Below are positions 23,472-31,606 of a stretch of 64,000 nt of DNA, piece by piece (positions within the stretch are counted from its first letter, which is position 1; each line of letters opens with the position of its first letter). The position numbers were made by a program, and so were the translations under genes. The notes under the pieces are model-generated. The model was not told where the DNA came from. It saw only the letters and a program-made list of their open reading frames with translations, and did not search any database. Origin of the DNA: Actinomycetes bacterium (GTDB lineage Bacteria; Actinomycetota; Acidimicrobiia; Acidimicrobiales; Microtrichaceae); NCBI GenBank assembly GCA_024222295.1, contig JAAEPF010000024.1, positions 62,001-126,000 on the forward strand, given 5' to 3'.

Positions 23472-24380
23472 ATGGGTATCTGTGATGGACGAAGCGTGAT
23501 CGTTACCGGCGCCGGCCGGGGGCTCGGCAGGGCGCACGCCCTGGCCCTCGCCGCAGAAGGGGCATCGGTCGTGGTCAATGACCTCGGCGTGGCCCAGGAC
23601 GGCTCCGACCCGTCCGATACGCCGGCCCAACAGGTGGTCGACGAGATCACTGCCGATGGCGGGGTGGCCATCGCATCCCCGCATGACGTAGCCGACTGGG
23701 ACGCAGCCGGCGAGATGGTGCAGCTCGCGATCGATACCTTCGGTGGCCTCGACGCGGTGATCAACAACGCCGGCATCGTGCGTGACCGGATGTTCGTCAA
23801 CTCCGAACAGGACGAATGGGAATCCGTGCTGCGGGTGCACGTGCTCGGTCACGCTGCTCCTTCACGCCATGCGGCGTCCTACTGGCGTGCACGTTCCAAG
23901 GCCGGCGAGAGCAATGACGCTCGGATCATCAACACATCCTCGGGTGCCGGGCTGATGGGATCCATCGCCCAGGCTGCCTACAGCGCCGCCAAGGGTGCCA
24001 TCGCCTCCCTGACCCTCGTGCAGGCGGCTGAACTCGGCCGCATAGGAGTGACCGCCAACGCACTCGCGCCGGCGGCCCGTACCCGCATGACCGAGGAGGC
24101 CTTCGCCGAGATGATGGCCGAGGTCGGGGAGGACGCATTCGACGCAATGGACCCCGCCAACGTGTCGCCGCTGGTCGTCTGGCTGGCGTCGCCCGACTCG
24201 GCGGCTGTGACCGGCCGGGTGTTCGAGGCGGAGGGCGGCATCATCGGCATCGCCGAGGGTTACAACCACGGGCCGCGGCGCGACAAGGGCGACCGTTGGC
24301 AGCCGGCCGAGGTCGGCGAGGTGGTTGCCGAGTTGATCGCCGAGGCCGCGGAGCCCGCCCCGGTGTTCGGCGCGGGCTGA
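23472..24380 (+). CDS. Short-chain dehydrogenase, Rv3548c-like
   Basis: A 302-residue SDR resembling remembered Mtb Rv3548c: VIVTGAGRGLGRAHALALAA, VVVNDLGV, NNAGIVRDRMF, a conserved HAASYWRARSKAG, the catalytic Ser in RIINTSSGAGLMGS, and YSAAKGAIASLTLVQAAELG. The RDRM and N-D-x-G motifs match the hydroxyacyl-CoA dehydrogenase-like SDR group that also includes the MFE-2 dehydrogenase domain. The ATG at 23472 begins 6 nt after the operator with no room for a Shine-Dalgarno, so its mRNA is probably leaderless. It likely oxidises a hydroxyacyl-CoA in steroid breakdown. The phosphotransferase gene follows 22 nt later. Confidence 0.88.
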   Translation: MGICDGRSVIVTGAGRGLGRAHALALAAEGASVVVNDLGVAQDGSDPSDTPAQQVVDEITADGGVAIASPHDVADWDAAGEMVQLAIDTFGGLDAVINNAGIVRDRMFVNSEQDEWESVLRVHVLGHAAPSRHAASYWRARSKAGESNDARIINTSSGAGLMGSIAQAAYSAAKGAIASLTLVQAAELGRIGVTANALAPAARTRMTEEAFAEMMAEVGEDAFDAMDPANVSPLVVWLASPDSAAVTGRVFEAEGGIIGIAEGYNHGPRRDKGDRWQPAEVGEVVAELIAEAAEPAPVFGAG

Positions 24381-24402
24381 GCAGCCTGCAAGGATCTGTC
24401 GT

Positions 24403-25545
24403 GTGACCACGAAGACCCGTACTCTCCTCGACGCACAGCTGGCCGAGGCGGGGCTTGCCCCGATGGTGTCTGCGCAGCCGTTGGTGTTCAATCCCAACAA
24501 TCCCGTCACCGACACCGTCGAGAGGCTGGAACTCTCCGACGGCACCGTCGTGGTGCGCAAGGTGCTGTGCCGGGATGGTCCGACCACTGTCGCCCACTGG
24601 CCCGCCGGCCTCGAGGTCGCACACTGGAACTACTGGCGCCGCGAGGCACACGCACACCTCGATGGCTTCGTCGACCGGCTCTCGGGCGATGGACTCGGGG
24701 TGCCCTCGCTACTCGGCCATGTGGTCACGACCGAAGGCGTCGAGTCGCTGTTCTTCGAATGGGTCGACGGTGCCAGTGGAGACGACCTGGCGATCGACGA
24801 GCTGGCTCGCGTCGCCGCCGGCCTGGGCCGTGCGCAGGGCCGCCTCGCCGTGGCACCCGGAGCGGTGCCATCCGGGGTGAGCCCGTGGTGGAGCCGCGAG
24901 TGGATCTGGCACTACGCACTGTCGCGGCCGCCGGGCATGGCGGGTTACAGCGTTGACGAACCGTGGCGTCACCCCGTGGTGATCGAGGGGTTCGGTGACT
25001 CGGCTGCACACATCCGTGCACGATTCGGCGAGCTGCGGGGCGAGCTCGACCTGTGGCGGTCGATCGCTGCGGGACTTCCTACGACGGTCGCCCATCTCGA
25101 CTGCTGGGCCAACAACATCGTGGTGCCCGCCGAGGGTGATCCGCACCTTTTCGACTGGTCGTTCTGCGGTGTGGGGCTCGTGGGGGAGGACCCGGGCAAC
25201 CTCGTTCTCGACGGGCTGCTCGACCACTACCTGGATCCGGGCCAGTACGACGCGGTCGACGCAGCCGTTTGGCACGCCTACCTCGGGGGCCTGGAGGACT
25301 CCGGTTGGGGCGGTCCGCCGGAGGCAGCCCGCCTGGGCATGTGCATGGCCGTGCTCAAGTTCGTGTGGCTGCCCGCGCTGATGGTTGCCAACGCCGGCTG
25401 GACCGGCCCCACGGCCTACGGCGGCAAGGACGGCCTCCAGCTGGTTGAGGTGTTCCGCCGCCGTGCGGAGGTGTTCGAGTCGATGCTCGAACGCATCGAC
25501 GAGGGCCGCCAGCTCGCCCGCGGGCTCGGTCTGCTCGGCCCCTGA
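24403..25545 (+). CDS. Aminoglycoside-phosphotransferase-fold kinase (APH family)
   Basis: A 380-residue APH/choline-kinase-like protein. The phosphotransfer signature is AHLDCWANNIVV (HxDxxxxN) followed by the metal-binding DWSFCG segment, and the N-lobe has VRKVL with the ATP-binding Lys. The middle has a Trp-rich insert (SPWWSREWIWHYAL). In actinobacteria such proteins often sit near fadE and SDR genes and are annotated as phosphotransferases; the substrate is not known, and drug resistance is not implied. It starts at GTG 24403, 22 nt after the Rv3548c-like SDR, so it is likely in the same operon. Confidence 0.83.
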   Translation: MTTKTRTLLDAQLAEAGLAPMVSAQPLVFNPNNPVTDTVERLELSDGTVVVRKVLCRDGPTTVAHWPAGLEVAHWNYWRREAHAHLDGFVDRLSGDGLGVPSLLGHVVTTEGVESLFFEWVDGASGDDLAIDELARVAAGLGRAQGRLAVAPGAVPSGVSPWWSREWIWHYALSRPPGMAGYSVDEPWRHPVVIEGFGDSAAHIRARFGELRGELDLWRSIAAGLPTTVAHLDCWANNIVVPAEGDPHLFDWSFCGVGLVGEDPGNLVLDGLLDHYLDPGQYDAVDAAVWHAYLGGLEDSGWGGPPEAARLGMCMAVLKFVWLPALMVANAGWTGPTAYGGKDGLQLVEVFRRRAEVFESMLERIDEGRQLARGLGLLGP

Positions 25546-25655
25546 GGGCGCTGTGACGGCCTTCATGGCCGCTTAGTGCCGGGGTCTCGCTCGCTGGTAG
25601 CTTCGTTGGTGAAGCACGTACCCGCCGTGGGACGTGACCGACAAGGGAGAACACC

Positions 25656-26069
25656 ATGCGCCGCCGCATGTTCCTGGGCAAGATCCATCGTGCAACTGTC
25701 ACGCAGGCCGACCTCGACTACGAGGGCTCGATCACGATCGACAAGGACCTGCTCGATGCCTCGGGCATCCTCGCTCACGAAGAAGTCCAGATCTGGAACG
25801 TCACCAACGGCAACCGACTCGCCACCTACGCCCTCGAGGGCCCGCGCGGTTCGGGTGTGATCTGCATCAACGGTGCCGCCGCCCACCTGATCGACCCGGG
25901 CGATCTGGTGATCCTCGCCACATTCGGCGAGCTGGAGCAAGACGAGCTGGCCCGCCACGAGCCCAAGGTCGTCTTCGTGGACGATGACAACCGCATCACC
26001 GGGCTCGGCGCCGAGCGGCCCGGCCCGATGCTGCCCCGACACCTCGACGACCCGGCCCTCGCCAACTAG
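25656..26069 (+). CDS. panD: Aspartate 1-decarboxylase
   Basis: A 137-residue PanD proenzyme. Self-cleavage occurs between Gly24 and Ser25 in YEGSITID to give the pyruvoyl group. Lys9, NGAAAHL and [10 protein letters not shown] match the family. The ATG at 25656 is preceded by AAGGGAG and puts the cleavage site at the usual residues 24/25. PanD makes beta-alanine for pantothenate and thus CoA, which is logical beside a pathway that consumes much CoA. No other pan gene is present here. A terminator follows at 26124-26152. Confidence 0.96.
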   Translation: MRRRMFLGKIHRATVTQADLDYEGSITIDKDLLDASGILAHEEVQIWNVTNGNRLATYALEGPRGSGVICINGAAAHLIDPGDLVILATFGELEQDELARHEPKVVFVDDDNRITGLGAERPGPMLPRHLDDPALAN

Positions 26070-26123
26070 TCCGCACCGGACGGGAGCACGGGGAGGATCC
26101 CCCGGTTGCCGCCCGCACGCGAA

Positions 26124-26152
26124 GGAGCCCCGTGCACAACGCACGGGGCTCC
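26124..26152 (+). terminator. Intrinsic-type terminator after panD
   Basis: A perfect 12-bp stem, GGAGCCCCGTGC with GCACGGGGCTCC, around the loop ACAAC, followed by ATTCTCAT. It lies between panD and the convergent thiolase gene and may serve both. Confidence 0.8.
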
Positions 26153-26223
26153 ATTCTCATCGGTCGCCTCGCTCAACGCTCGGCTGACATGCGCATCGGG
26201 ACCGTCAGGTCGGGTCGGGTTGC

Positions 26224-27429
26224 TCAGTTGAGCCGTTCGATGACCATGGCCATGCCCTGGCCGCCACCGACACACATGGTCTCGAGGCCAAAGGTGGCGT
26301 CGGACTCCTGCAGGTTGTGGATCAGGGTGGTCATGATTCGGGCGCCGGTCATGCCGAACGGGTGACCGAGGGCGATCGAGCCGCCCCGGGTGTTGAGCTT
26401 GTCCCAGTCGACGCCAAGCTGCTTGGCGGACGGGATCACCTGGGCGGCAAACGCCTCGTTGATCTCGACGAGATCGATGTCGTCGATCGCCATGCCGGCA
26501 CGGGCCAGCGCCTTGCGGCTCGCCTCGACCGGTCCCATGCCCATGATCTCGGGGTTGAGGCCCGTGGCTGCAGACGCCACGATGCGGGCCAGCGGCTTGA
26601 GTCCCAGTTCAGCAGCCTTGGTGTCACTCATCACGATCACAGCGGCGGCGCCGTCGTTGAGCGGGCAGGCGTTGCCGGCGGTCACGGTGCCGTCGGGGCG
26701 GAACACCGGGCCGAGGCCTGAGATGCCCTCGAGGGTGGTGCCGGCACGGATGCCGTCGTCGGAGCTCACCTCGCCGTCGGGGGTGGTGACCGGCGTGATC
26801 TCGGCCTCCCAGTAGCCACTGTTGAGGCTCTCCTCGGCGCGGTTCTGGCTGAGCACGGCGAACTCGTCCTGCTCGGCGCGGCCAACGTCTTCTAACTGGG
26901 CGACGTTCTCGGCGGTCTGGCCCATTGCGATGTAGATGTCGGGCAGGCCCTCGGGCGGCGCCCACTTGGCAGCACCACCTTCTGCGCGCTCGGCGGTGCG
27001 TGCCTCGGCGCCTTCGAACAGGGGGTTCTTCGGGCCGTCAGCGAGCTGCATGTGGACCATGTTGCGGCTGATGGTCTCGACACCCCCGGCGATGAAGACG
27101 TCGCCGTCTCCTGCCTTGATGGCGTGGTCGGCCATGCGGATCGTCATGAGCGACGACGAGCAGTAGCGGTTGACGGTGACGCCGGGCGTCTCGTCGAGCC
27201 CTGCGAGCAGTGCTGACACGCGTGCAATGTTGTGGCCGGACTCGCCGGCGGGCTGGCCGCAACCCCAGAGCACGTCCTCGATGTCCGCCGTGTCGAGGCC
27301 CGGGGCCTGCTCCAGGACTGCCTTGATGGCAGTGGCGGACAGGTCGTCGGGCCGCATCTCCTTGAGTGAGCCCTTGCCGGCACGGCCGATGGGCGTCCTC
27401 GCCGTGGCGACGATCACTGACTCAGGCAT
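26224..27429 (-). CDS. Acetyl-CoA C-acyltransferase (thiolase)
   Basis: A 401-residue thiolase: VIVATARTPIGRAGKGSL at the N-terminus, the active-site cysteine in NRYCSSSLMTIRMA, GGVETISRN, NEAFAAQVIPS, GGSIALGHPFGMTGARI with the catalytic His, and CVGGGQGMAMVIERL with the second Cys. It differs from the FadA6-type gene at 16607 and from remembered FadA5, and looks like the general FadA/acetyl-CoA acetyltransferase group. Expected reaction: thiolytic release of acetyl- or propionyl-CoA. An inverted repeat GTTACC-N4-GGTAAC lies 55 nt upstream of the ATG. Confidence 0.92.
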   Translation of the reverse strand: MPESVIVATARTPIGRAGKGSLKEMRPDDLSATAIKAVLEQAPGLDTADIEDVLWGCGQPAGESGHNIARVSALLAGLDETPGVTVNRYCSSSLMTIRMADHAIKAGDGDVFIAGGVETISRNMVHMQLADGPKNPLFEGAEARTAERAEGGAAKWAPPEGLPDIYIAMGQTAENVAQLEDVGRAEQDEFAVLSQNRAEESLNSGYWEAEITPVTTPDGEVSSDDGIRAGTTLEGISGLGPVFRPDGTVTAGNACPLNDGAAAVIVMSDTKAAELGLKPLARIVASAATGLNPEIMGMGPVEASRKALARAGMAIDDIDLVEINEAFAAQVIPSAKQLGVDWDKLNTRGGSIALGHPFGMTGARIMTTLIHNLQESDATFGLETMCVGGGQGMAMVIERLN

Positions 27430-27483
27430 GTATTTCCCCTTGATCTCGGGCCCGACAGGGGCGTCGTGCCGCAGTCCGGCAAG

Positions 27484-27499
27484 GTTACCGACGGGTAAC
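27484..27499. promoter_or_regulatory. Inverted repeat upstream of the thiolase gene
   Basis: GTTACC-GACG-GGTAAC, a 16-bp palindrome with 6-bp perfect arms, 55 bp upstream of the ATG at 27429. It differs from the TCTGAC and KstR-type sites, so a third regulator may act here. The rest of the 194-nt gap shows nothing else clear. Confidence 0.45.
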
Positions 27500-27623
27500 G
27501 CCCGGAGGCCACCCGAGGGATGTGCCAGGAATCACCCTCGCGACGGTCGGCGATGCCGACGCCAGTCGCAACCGCGGCTGAACTGGTCGGGCAGTGATGC
27601 CCGTGAATCCGTCGTTGGGCCGA

Positions 27624-28754
27624 TCAGCCGGTGATGGCGAGCGGGGCAACAGCGGTTGGGGACTCACCGGTGGTGTTGGTGGCCGATGTCCCCGCGGACA
27701 GCACTTCGGCCTGCACCGGCTCCTGGAGGGTGGCCACGCCCTGGGCGCAGTGCACTGTCGGCTCGACGACGCCGGACTCGCCACCACCGTCACCCTCGTC
27801 GGGTTCCTGGGGCGACTCGTCGTCGGCCGCGAGCTGGTCGGCCTCGGTGGGTTCCTCATCAGGAGGTGCTGTTGTGGAAGTCGTTGACGTGGTGGTTGAA
27901 GTGGTCGTGGACTCCGGCGCGGCGGGGTCGGCCGACAGTCCGCAGACCTGCCAGGTGGCCTCGACCGGACCGGATGTGAGGTCGAAGTCGAGCTGTCCCG
28001 TCGGCCCCAGCGACACCGAACCGCCACCGATCGTGTCTACGGTCGACCAGCTGTCATCCACCAGCGGTCCGGCACCGGGGGTGACAGTGGCCGCGAGGTC
28101 GATCGTGCCGGTCTTTGCACCGGGTTCGGGGTGTTGCCATGCGGGGTCGATGACTGGAGCGAGCGGATCCACAATGAAGCCTGGTGCGAGGCCATTGACG
28201 AGGCGTGTGGTGCAGGTGGCTGTGCCGCTGAGGCCCTGGGGAGAGGCGCTGAACTCGATGGTCGCCTCACCAAAGCCGACCTGTACCGCTCCCGGCGCAG
28301 CTGTGGGGAGGTCGAGAGTGGTCGATCCCAGGTCGATGGGTGTGGTCGAGCGGGCATCGATCACCGGCTGGGGCGGTGTGAGGGTTGCGGCGACTTCGCC
28401 GCTCGGGGTCCGCACAGTGACCGGAAATCGTGTGCCGGTGAGGTCGACCGATTCCACACCGAGCTGCTCCGCGCCGGACGCGAGGTAGTCGCTGAGGCTG
28501 AAGCTGAGCGCGATCGAAGCCGTCGCCGGCTCGCCCACCAGCACATCGTCGGGCAGTGAAACGTCGGCCGTGACGCCGTAGCCGACGAGCTGTAGCGCCG
28601 AGACCAGCGCGTCGTCTTGCTCGGTCACCCCGGAGCAGGTCCCCCAGAGCTTCGCAGACTGTGTGGATGAGCTGCCCCGGGCCGGTGCTGCCAGGACGAT
28701 GGACACGAGCACCGCTGCCGCCAGGACGATGCCCGATCGGCGTGCGAATCCCAT
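27624..28754 (-). CDS. Secreted Thr-rich protein ending in LAITG
   Basis: A 376-residue exported protein. The start used, ATG 28754, gives a clean signal peptide (basic MGFARRSG, then a hydrophobic core ending APARGSSS); ATG 28796 is an alternative. The mature N-terminus has KLWGTCSGVTEQDDALVSAL, close to AACAGVTQADKDLLGAV in the protein at 31607-33493. A beta-rich region of about 230 residues follows, then a Thr/Ser linker, an acidic stretch, and the very C-terminus APLAITG. LAxTG is the class E sortase motif of actinobacteria, but here no membrane segment or basic tail follows. It lies directly downstream of the fadE30-ipdF-maoC operon on the same strand. Function unknown; a surface role in steroid uptake is speculative. 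Confidence 0.75.
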   Translation of the reverse strand: MGFARRSGIVLAAAVLVSIVLAAPARGSSSTQSAKLWGTCSGVTEQDDALVSALQLVGYGVTADVSLPDDVLVGEPATASIALSFSLSDYLASGAEQLGVESVDLTGTRFPVTVRTPSGEVAATLTPPQPVIDARSTTPIDLGSTTLDLPTAAPGAVQVGFGEATIEFSASPQGLSGTATCTTRLVNGLAPGFIVDPLAPVIDPAWQHPEPGAKTGTIDLAATVTPGAGPLVDDSWSTVDTIGGGSVSLGPTGQLDFDLTSGPVEATWQVCGLSADPAAPESTTTSTTTSTTSTTAPPDEEPTEADQLAADDESPQEPDEGDGGGESGVVEPTVHCAQGVATLQEPVQAEVLSAGTSATNTTGESPTAVAPLAITG

Positions 28755-28879
28755 GTCTTGTTTCCCATCGGCGGTCGTGGTGTCCCCCATGCCCATGACC
28801 CTAGTTCGGGTCGTGTCACTGCAGGTCATGGCACCACGCACGGTGGCACTGCTCGCGCGCACCACCCGGCGCCGCCGGC

Positions 28880-29338
28880 TCAGGGAAGGAAGCGACTCAC
28901 CGTGTCGGCCACGCACGCAGGTCGCTCGGCGCCCTCGACCTCCACGGTCACGCGCACCACGACCTGCACACCGCCTTTCACGTCGTCGGCAGAGGCCACT
29001 TCACCGCGGCCCCGGATCCGGCTGCCGGCGGGCACCGGGCTCGGGAAGCGCACCTTCTCGAGTCCAACGTTGAGCCCGGCGGAGAACTCCTCGACGGTCA
29101 GCAGCTCCGGCAGGAACAGGTTGACCAGCGACAGCGTCAGGTAGCCGTGGGCGATCGGTCCTCCGAAGGGTGATTCTGCAGTGGCGCGTTCCACGTCGAC
29201 GTGGATCCACTGGTGGTCGCCGGTGGCGTCCGCGAACAGGTTGATGCGCTCCTGGTCGATCTCCACCCAGTCGGTCGGGCCGAGTTCGTTGCCGACGAGC
29301 TCGAGGAGGTCAGCAGGCGTCTTCACCTTCGTGGTCAT
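28880..29338 (-). CDS. MaoC/NodN-type (R)-enoyl-CoA hydratase
   Basis: A 152-residue single-hotdog MaoC-family protein. The active site has FADATGDHQWIHVD (catalytic Asp and His five residues apart) and GPIAHGYLTLSL. The C-terminal strand is VQVVVRVTVEVEG. It resembles NodN-like hydratases such as mycobacterial HtdX/HtdZ-type proteins. Expected reaction: hydration of an enoyl-CoA, here probably a steroid-derived one. It is the last gene of the fadE30-ipdF-maoC operon, 35 nt after ipdF. The ATG at 29338 was chosen for family length; the upstream extension has no coding character. Confidence 0.88.
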   Translation of the reverse strand: MTTKVKTPADLLELVGNELGPTDWVEIDQERINLFADATGDHQWIHVDVERATAESPFGGPIAHGYLTLSLVNLFLPELLTVEEFSAGLNVGLEKVRFPSPVPAGSRIRGRGEVASADDVKGGVQVVVRVTVEVEGAERPACVADTVSRFLP

Positions 29339-29373
29339 CTCGGTCGCTCCATCTCGTTTCGGGTGTCTCCGGA

Positions 29374-30174
29374 TCAGGGGTGCTGGCTCGAGACAGCCAC
29401 CACTTCGCCGGTCATGTAGCTCGACAGGTCGCTCGCGAGGAACACCATCACGTTGGCGACCTCCCACGGCGTCGCCGCGCGGCCGAACGCCTCGCCGGCT
29501 TCCAGTTCGGCGAGCAGCCCGGGTGGGGTCACCTTCGCGAGGTTGGCGTGCATGGCGAGGCTGGGTGACACGGCGTTGACGCGCACGCCGTGCTCAGCCG
29601 CCTCGATCGCGGCCGTGCGCGTGAGCGCCATCACACCGGCCTTGGCTGCCGCATAGTGGGCCTGGCGGTCCTGGGCCCGCCAGGCGAGCACCGACGCGTT
29701 GTTGACCACTGCTCCGCCACCCTGCTCATACAGGTGGGGCAGCGCGGCGCGCAGGCAGCGGAATGTGCCTGTGAGCGTCACATCCAGCACCCTGTTCCAC
29801 TCGTCGTCGCCCAGCTCGGTGATCAGACCGTTGCCGCCCAGCCCGGCGTTGTTCATCCAGGTGTCGTAGCCGCCCATGGACTCGATGGCGGTGGCCACCA
29901 GGGACTGGACCGACTCCTCATTGGTGACGTCGCACACGGCGGTGCCAGGCCGGGTGCCGAACTCCTCGGCAAGGGCGTCGGCGGTCTCACCGAGGCGCCG
30001 TTCGTGCGCATCGGAGATCGTGACGGTTGCGCCTTCGAGCATGCAGCGGCGCGCGAGTGAACCGCCGATGCCCGAGCCTGCTGCGGCGGTGATCACCACG
30101 CGGCGGCCGGCCAGCAGGTCGCGACCGGGCGGCTCGGGCGGGGGAGCGGGGCTGGTTGTCTCTTCGTCGCTCAT
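29374..30174 (-). CDS. ipdF: IpdF-type steroid SDR
   Basis: A 266-residue SDR matching remembered Mtb IpdF (Rv3559c): VVITAAAGSGIGGSLARR, VTISDAHERRLGETA, NNAGLGG, a catalytic Ser in VVNNASVLAWRAQ, HYAAAKAGVMALTR, and the terminal SSYMTGEVVAVSSQHP. In Mtb, IpdF oxidises the C5 hydroxyl of 5-OH-HIP-CoA in ring-B-derived intermediates. It sits between fadE30 and maoC, the same neighbourhood as in Mtb. The N-terminus carries an extra Pro-rich stretch of about 20 residues. Confidence 0.92.
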   Translation of the reverse strand: MSDEETTSPAPPPEPPGRDLLAGRRVVITAAAGSGIGGSLARRCMLEGATVTISDAHERRLGETADALAEEFGTRPGTAVCDVTNEESVQSLVATAIESMGGYDTWMNNAGLGGNGLITELGDDEWNRVLDVTLTGTFRCLRAALPHLYEQGGGAVVNNASVLAWRAQDRQAHYAAAKAGVMALTRTAAIEAAEHGVRVNAVSPSLAMHANLAKVTPPGLLAELEAGEAFGRAATPWEVANVMVFLASDLSSYMTGEVVAVSSQHP

Positions 30175-30219
30175 CGGGCTCTCCGGATCGTTGTGTGTGG
30201 ACGTGGGATCTGCGGCAGC

Positions 30220-31440
30220 TCAGCGCGGCTCGCGTGGCAGACCGAGTGCGCGTTCACCTATCAGGTTGCGCTGGATCTCGTTGCTGCCGCCGTAGAGCGT
30301 GTCGGAGCGGCTGAAGAAGAAGAGCTTGTGCTCCGGTGACATCTCGAGGTCGCCGGCGTCGCCTTCCTCGGCTCCCGAGTATCGGGTGAGCGTGGCTGCG
30401 GGGCCCAGCACGTCGACCGCCGCCTCGCCCATGTCGCGGTGCAGGTCGGCCCAGTAGAGCTTGTTGATCATCGCTTCGCGGGGAAGCTGCGCGTCCTCGT
30501 CGGTTCGCAGGGACCGGGTGGCATTCCAGCGCATGATCCTCACCCGGATGAGGAGCTTCATCAGCCTGTCGCGCATCACCGGGTCGGCCCAGCGGCCGTT
30601 GGCCCGGCAAGCCTCCACGATGTGGTCGAGCTCGCGCTGGAAGGCCATCTGCTGGCCGAGCGTGAGCACGCCTCGCTCGAAGGCGAGGGTGCCCATGGCC
30701 ACCTTCCATCCCTCACCGGGCGCTCCGACGATCATGTCGGCAGACGTGCGCGCGCCGTCGAAGAACACCTCGTTGAATTCCGCGGTGCCCGTGATCTGTC
30801 GGATTCCGCGCACTTCGATGCCCGGCTGGTCCATCGGCACCAGCAGGTACGACAGGCCGTGGTGTCGCTCCGACCCTTCTTCGGTGCGGGCGACCACGAA
30901 GCACCAGTCGGACCACTGTGCGAGCGAGGTCCAGACCTTCTGGCCGTCGATGACCCACTCGTCACCCTCGAGGCGAGCCCTGGTCTTCACGTTGGCCAGG
31001 TCGGAACCGGCGTTGGGTTCGGAGTAGCCCTGGCACCAGAACTCGGTGCCCGACACGATCCCCGGGAGGAATCGCTGCTGGATCTCCGGCGACGCAAAGT
31101 GCACGAGCGTGGGCCCGAGCAGGCCTTCACCGATCAGTCCGGCCCTTCCCGGGCCGCCTGCGCGGGCATACTCCTCGTGGTAGGCGACCTCGAGGTGCAG
31201 CGGCAGTCCACGGCCGCCGTGCTCGGCGGGCCACCCGACCGCGGTCCAGCCGCCCGAGGCGAGTTCCCGCTCCCACGCCATGCGGTCCTCGACGAAGGCG
31301 TGCTCGTCGCCGGGGCCACCGCGGAAACGCAGGTGGGCGAACTCGCCAGCGAGGTGCTCCGCCATCCAGCCGCGGATCTCGGCCCTGAAGTCCGCCTCGG
31401 CTCCGGGGTCGGCGCCGGAAGTGCCTGCCGCATCGCTCAT
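30220..31440 (-). CDS. fadE30: Acyl-CoA dehydrogenase FadE30
   Basis: A 406-residue acyl-CoA dehydrogenase matching remembered Mtb FadE30 (Rv3560c): GWMAEHLAGEFAHLRFRGG, WPAEHGGRGL, GEGLLGPTL, the segment WCQGYSEPNAGSDLA, GQKVWTSLAQWSDWCFV, GLSYLLVPMDQPGIEVR, ITGTAEFNEVFFDGART, and YGGSNEIQRNLIGERALGLPRE. FadE30 dehydrogenates the propionyl side chain of HIP-CoA derivatives. The ATG at 31440 is preceded by TAGTTT at 6 nt. The operator TCTGAC-N5-GTCAGA lies a further 6 bp upstream. It heads the fadE30-ipdF-maoC operon. Confidence 0.93.
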   Translation of the reverse strand: MSDAAGTSGADPGAEADFRAEIRGWMAEHLAGEFAHLRFRGGPGDEHAFVEDRMAWERELASGGWTAVGWPAEHGGRGLPLHLEVAYHEEYARAGGPGRAGLIGEGLLGPTLVHFASPEIQQRFLPGIVSGTEFWCQGYSEPNAGSDLANVKTRARLEGDEWVIDGQKVWTSLAQWSDWCFVVARTEEGSERHHGLSYLLVPMDQPGIEVRGIRQITGTAEFNEVFFDGARTSADMIVGAPGEGWKVAMGTLAFERGVLTLGQQMAFQRELDHIVEACRANGRWADPVMRDRLMKLLIRVRIMRWNATRSLRTDEDAQLPREAMINKLYWADLHRDMGEAAVDVLGPAATLTRYSGAEEGDAGDLEMSPEHKLFFFSRSDTLYGGSNEIQRNLIGERALGLPREPR

Positions 31441-31446
31441 GCGGCG

Positions 31447-31452
31447 AAACTA
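31447..31452 (-). promoter_or_regulatory. Candidate leaderless -10 box of fadE30
   Basis: TAGTTT on the minus strand, 6 nt before the fadE30 ATG at 31440, immediately downstream of the operator at 31459-31475. Confidence 0.5.
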
Positions 31453-31458
31453 CCAGTA

Positions 31459-31475
31459 TCTGACACACCGTCAGA
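31459..31475. promoter_or_regulatory. Operator upstream of fadE30
   Basis: TCTGAC-ACACC-GTCAGA, a 17-bp palindrome with perfect 6-bp arms, identical in half-sites and spacing to the core at 23443-23465. It covers the region between -10 and -35 of the fadE30 promoter, consistent with repression. Confidence 0.72.
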
Positions 31476-31554
31476 AACCGTGTGCCGGCGCTTGCTGGGC
31501 CGGCGTCTTCGTCTGCACCATCAACGTGGATTCCGCGTGTCGGAAGGGCGCGAA

Positions 31555-31580
31555 ACGGGGACCGCCGAAGCGGTCCCCGT
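31555..31580 (-). terminator. Intrinsic terminator with UUCG tetraloop
   Basis: Read on the minus strand, an 11-bp perfect stem ACGGGGACCGC / GCGGTCCCCGT closed by TTCG, followed by TTTCGCG. It ends the transcript of the secreted protein gene at 31607-33493 before fadE30. Confidence 0.8.
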
Positions 31581-31606
31581 CCGGTTCAGTTCAGTTCTGG
31601 ATCGGG

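Noticed and set aside
26224-27429. Thiolase as FadA5 of steroid side-chain degradation
   Set aside because: The active-site region (NRYCSSSLMT) and overall sequence differ from remembered FadA5; it fits a general acetyl-CoA acyltransferase.
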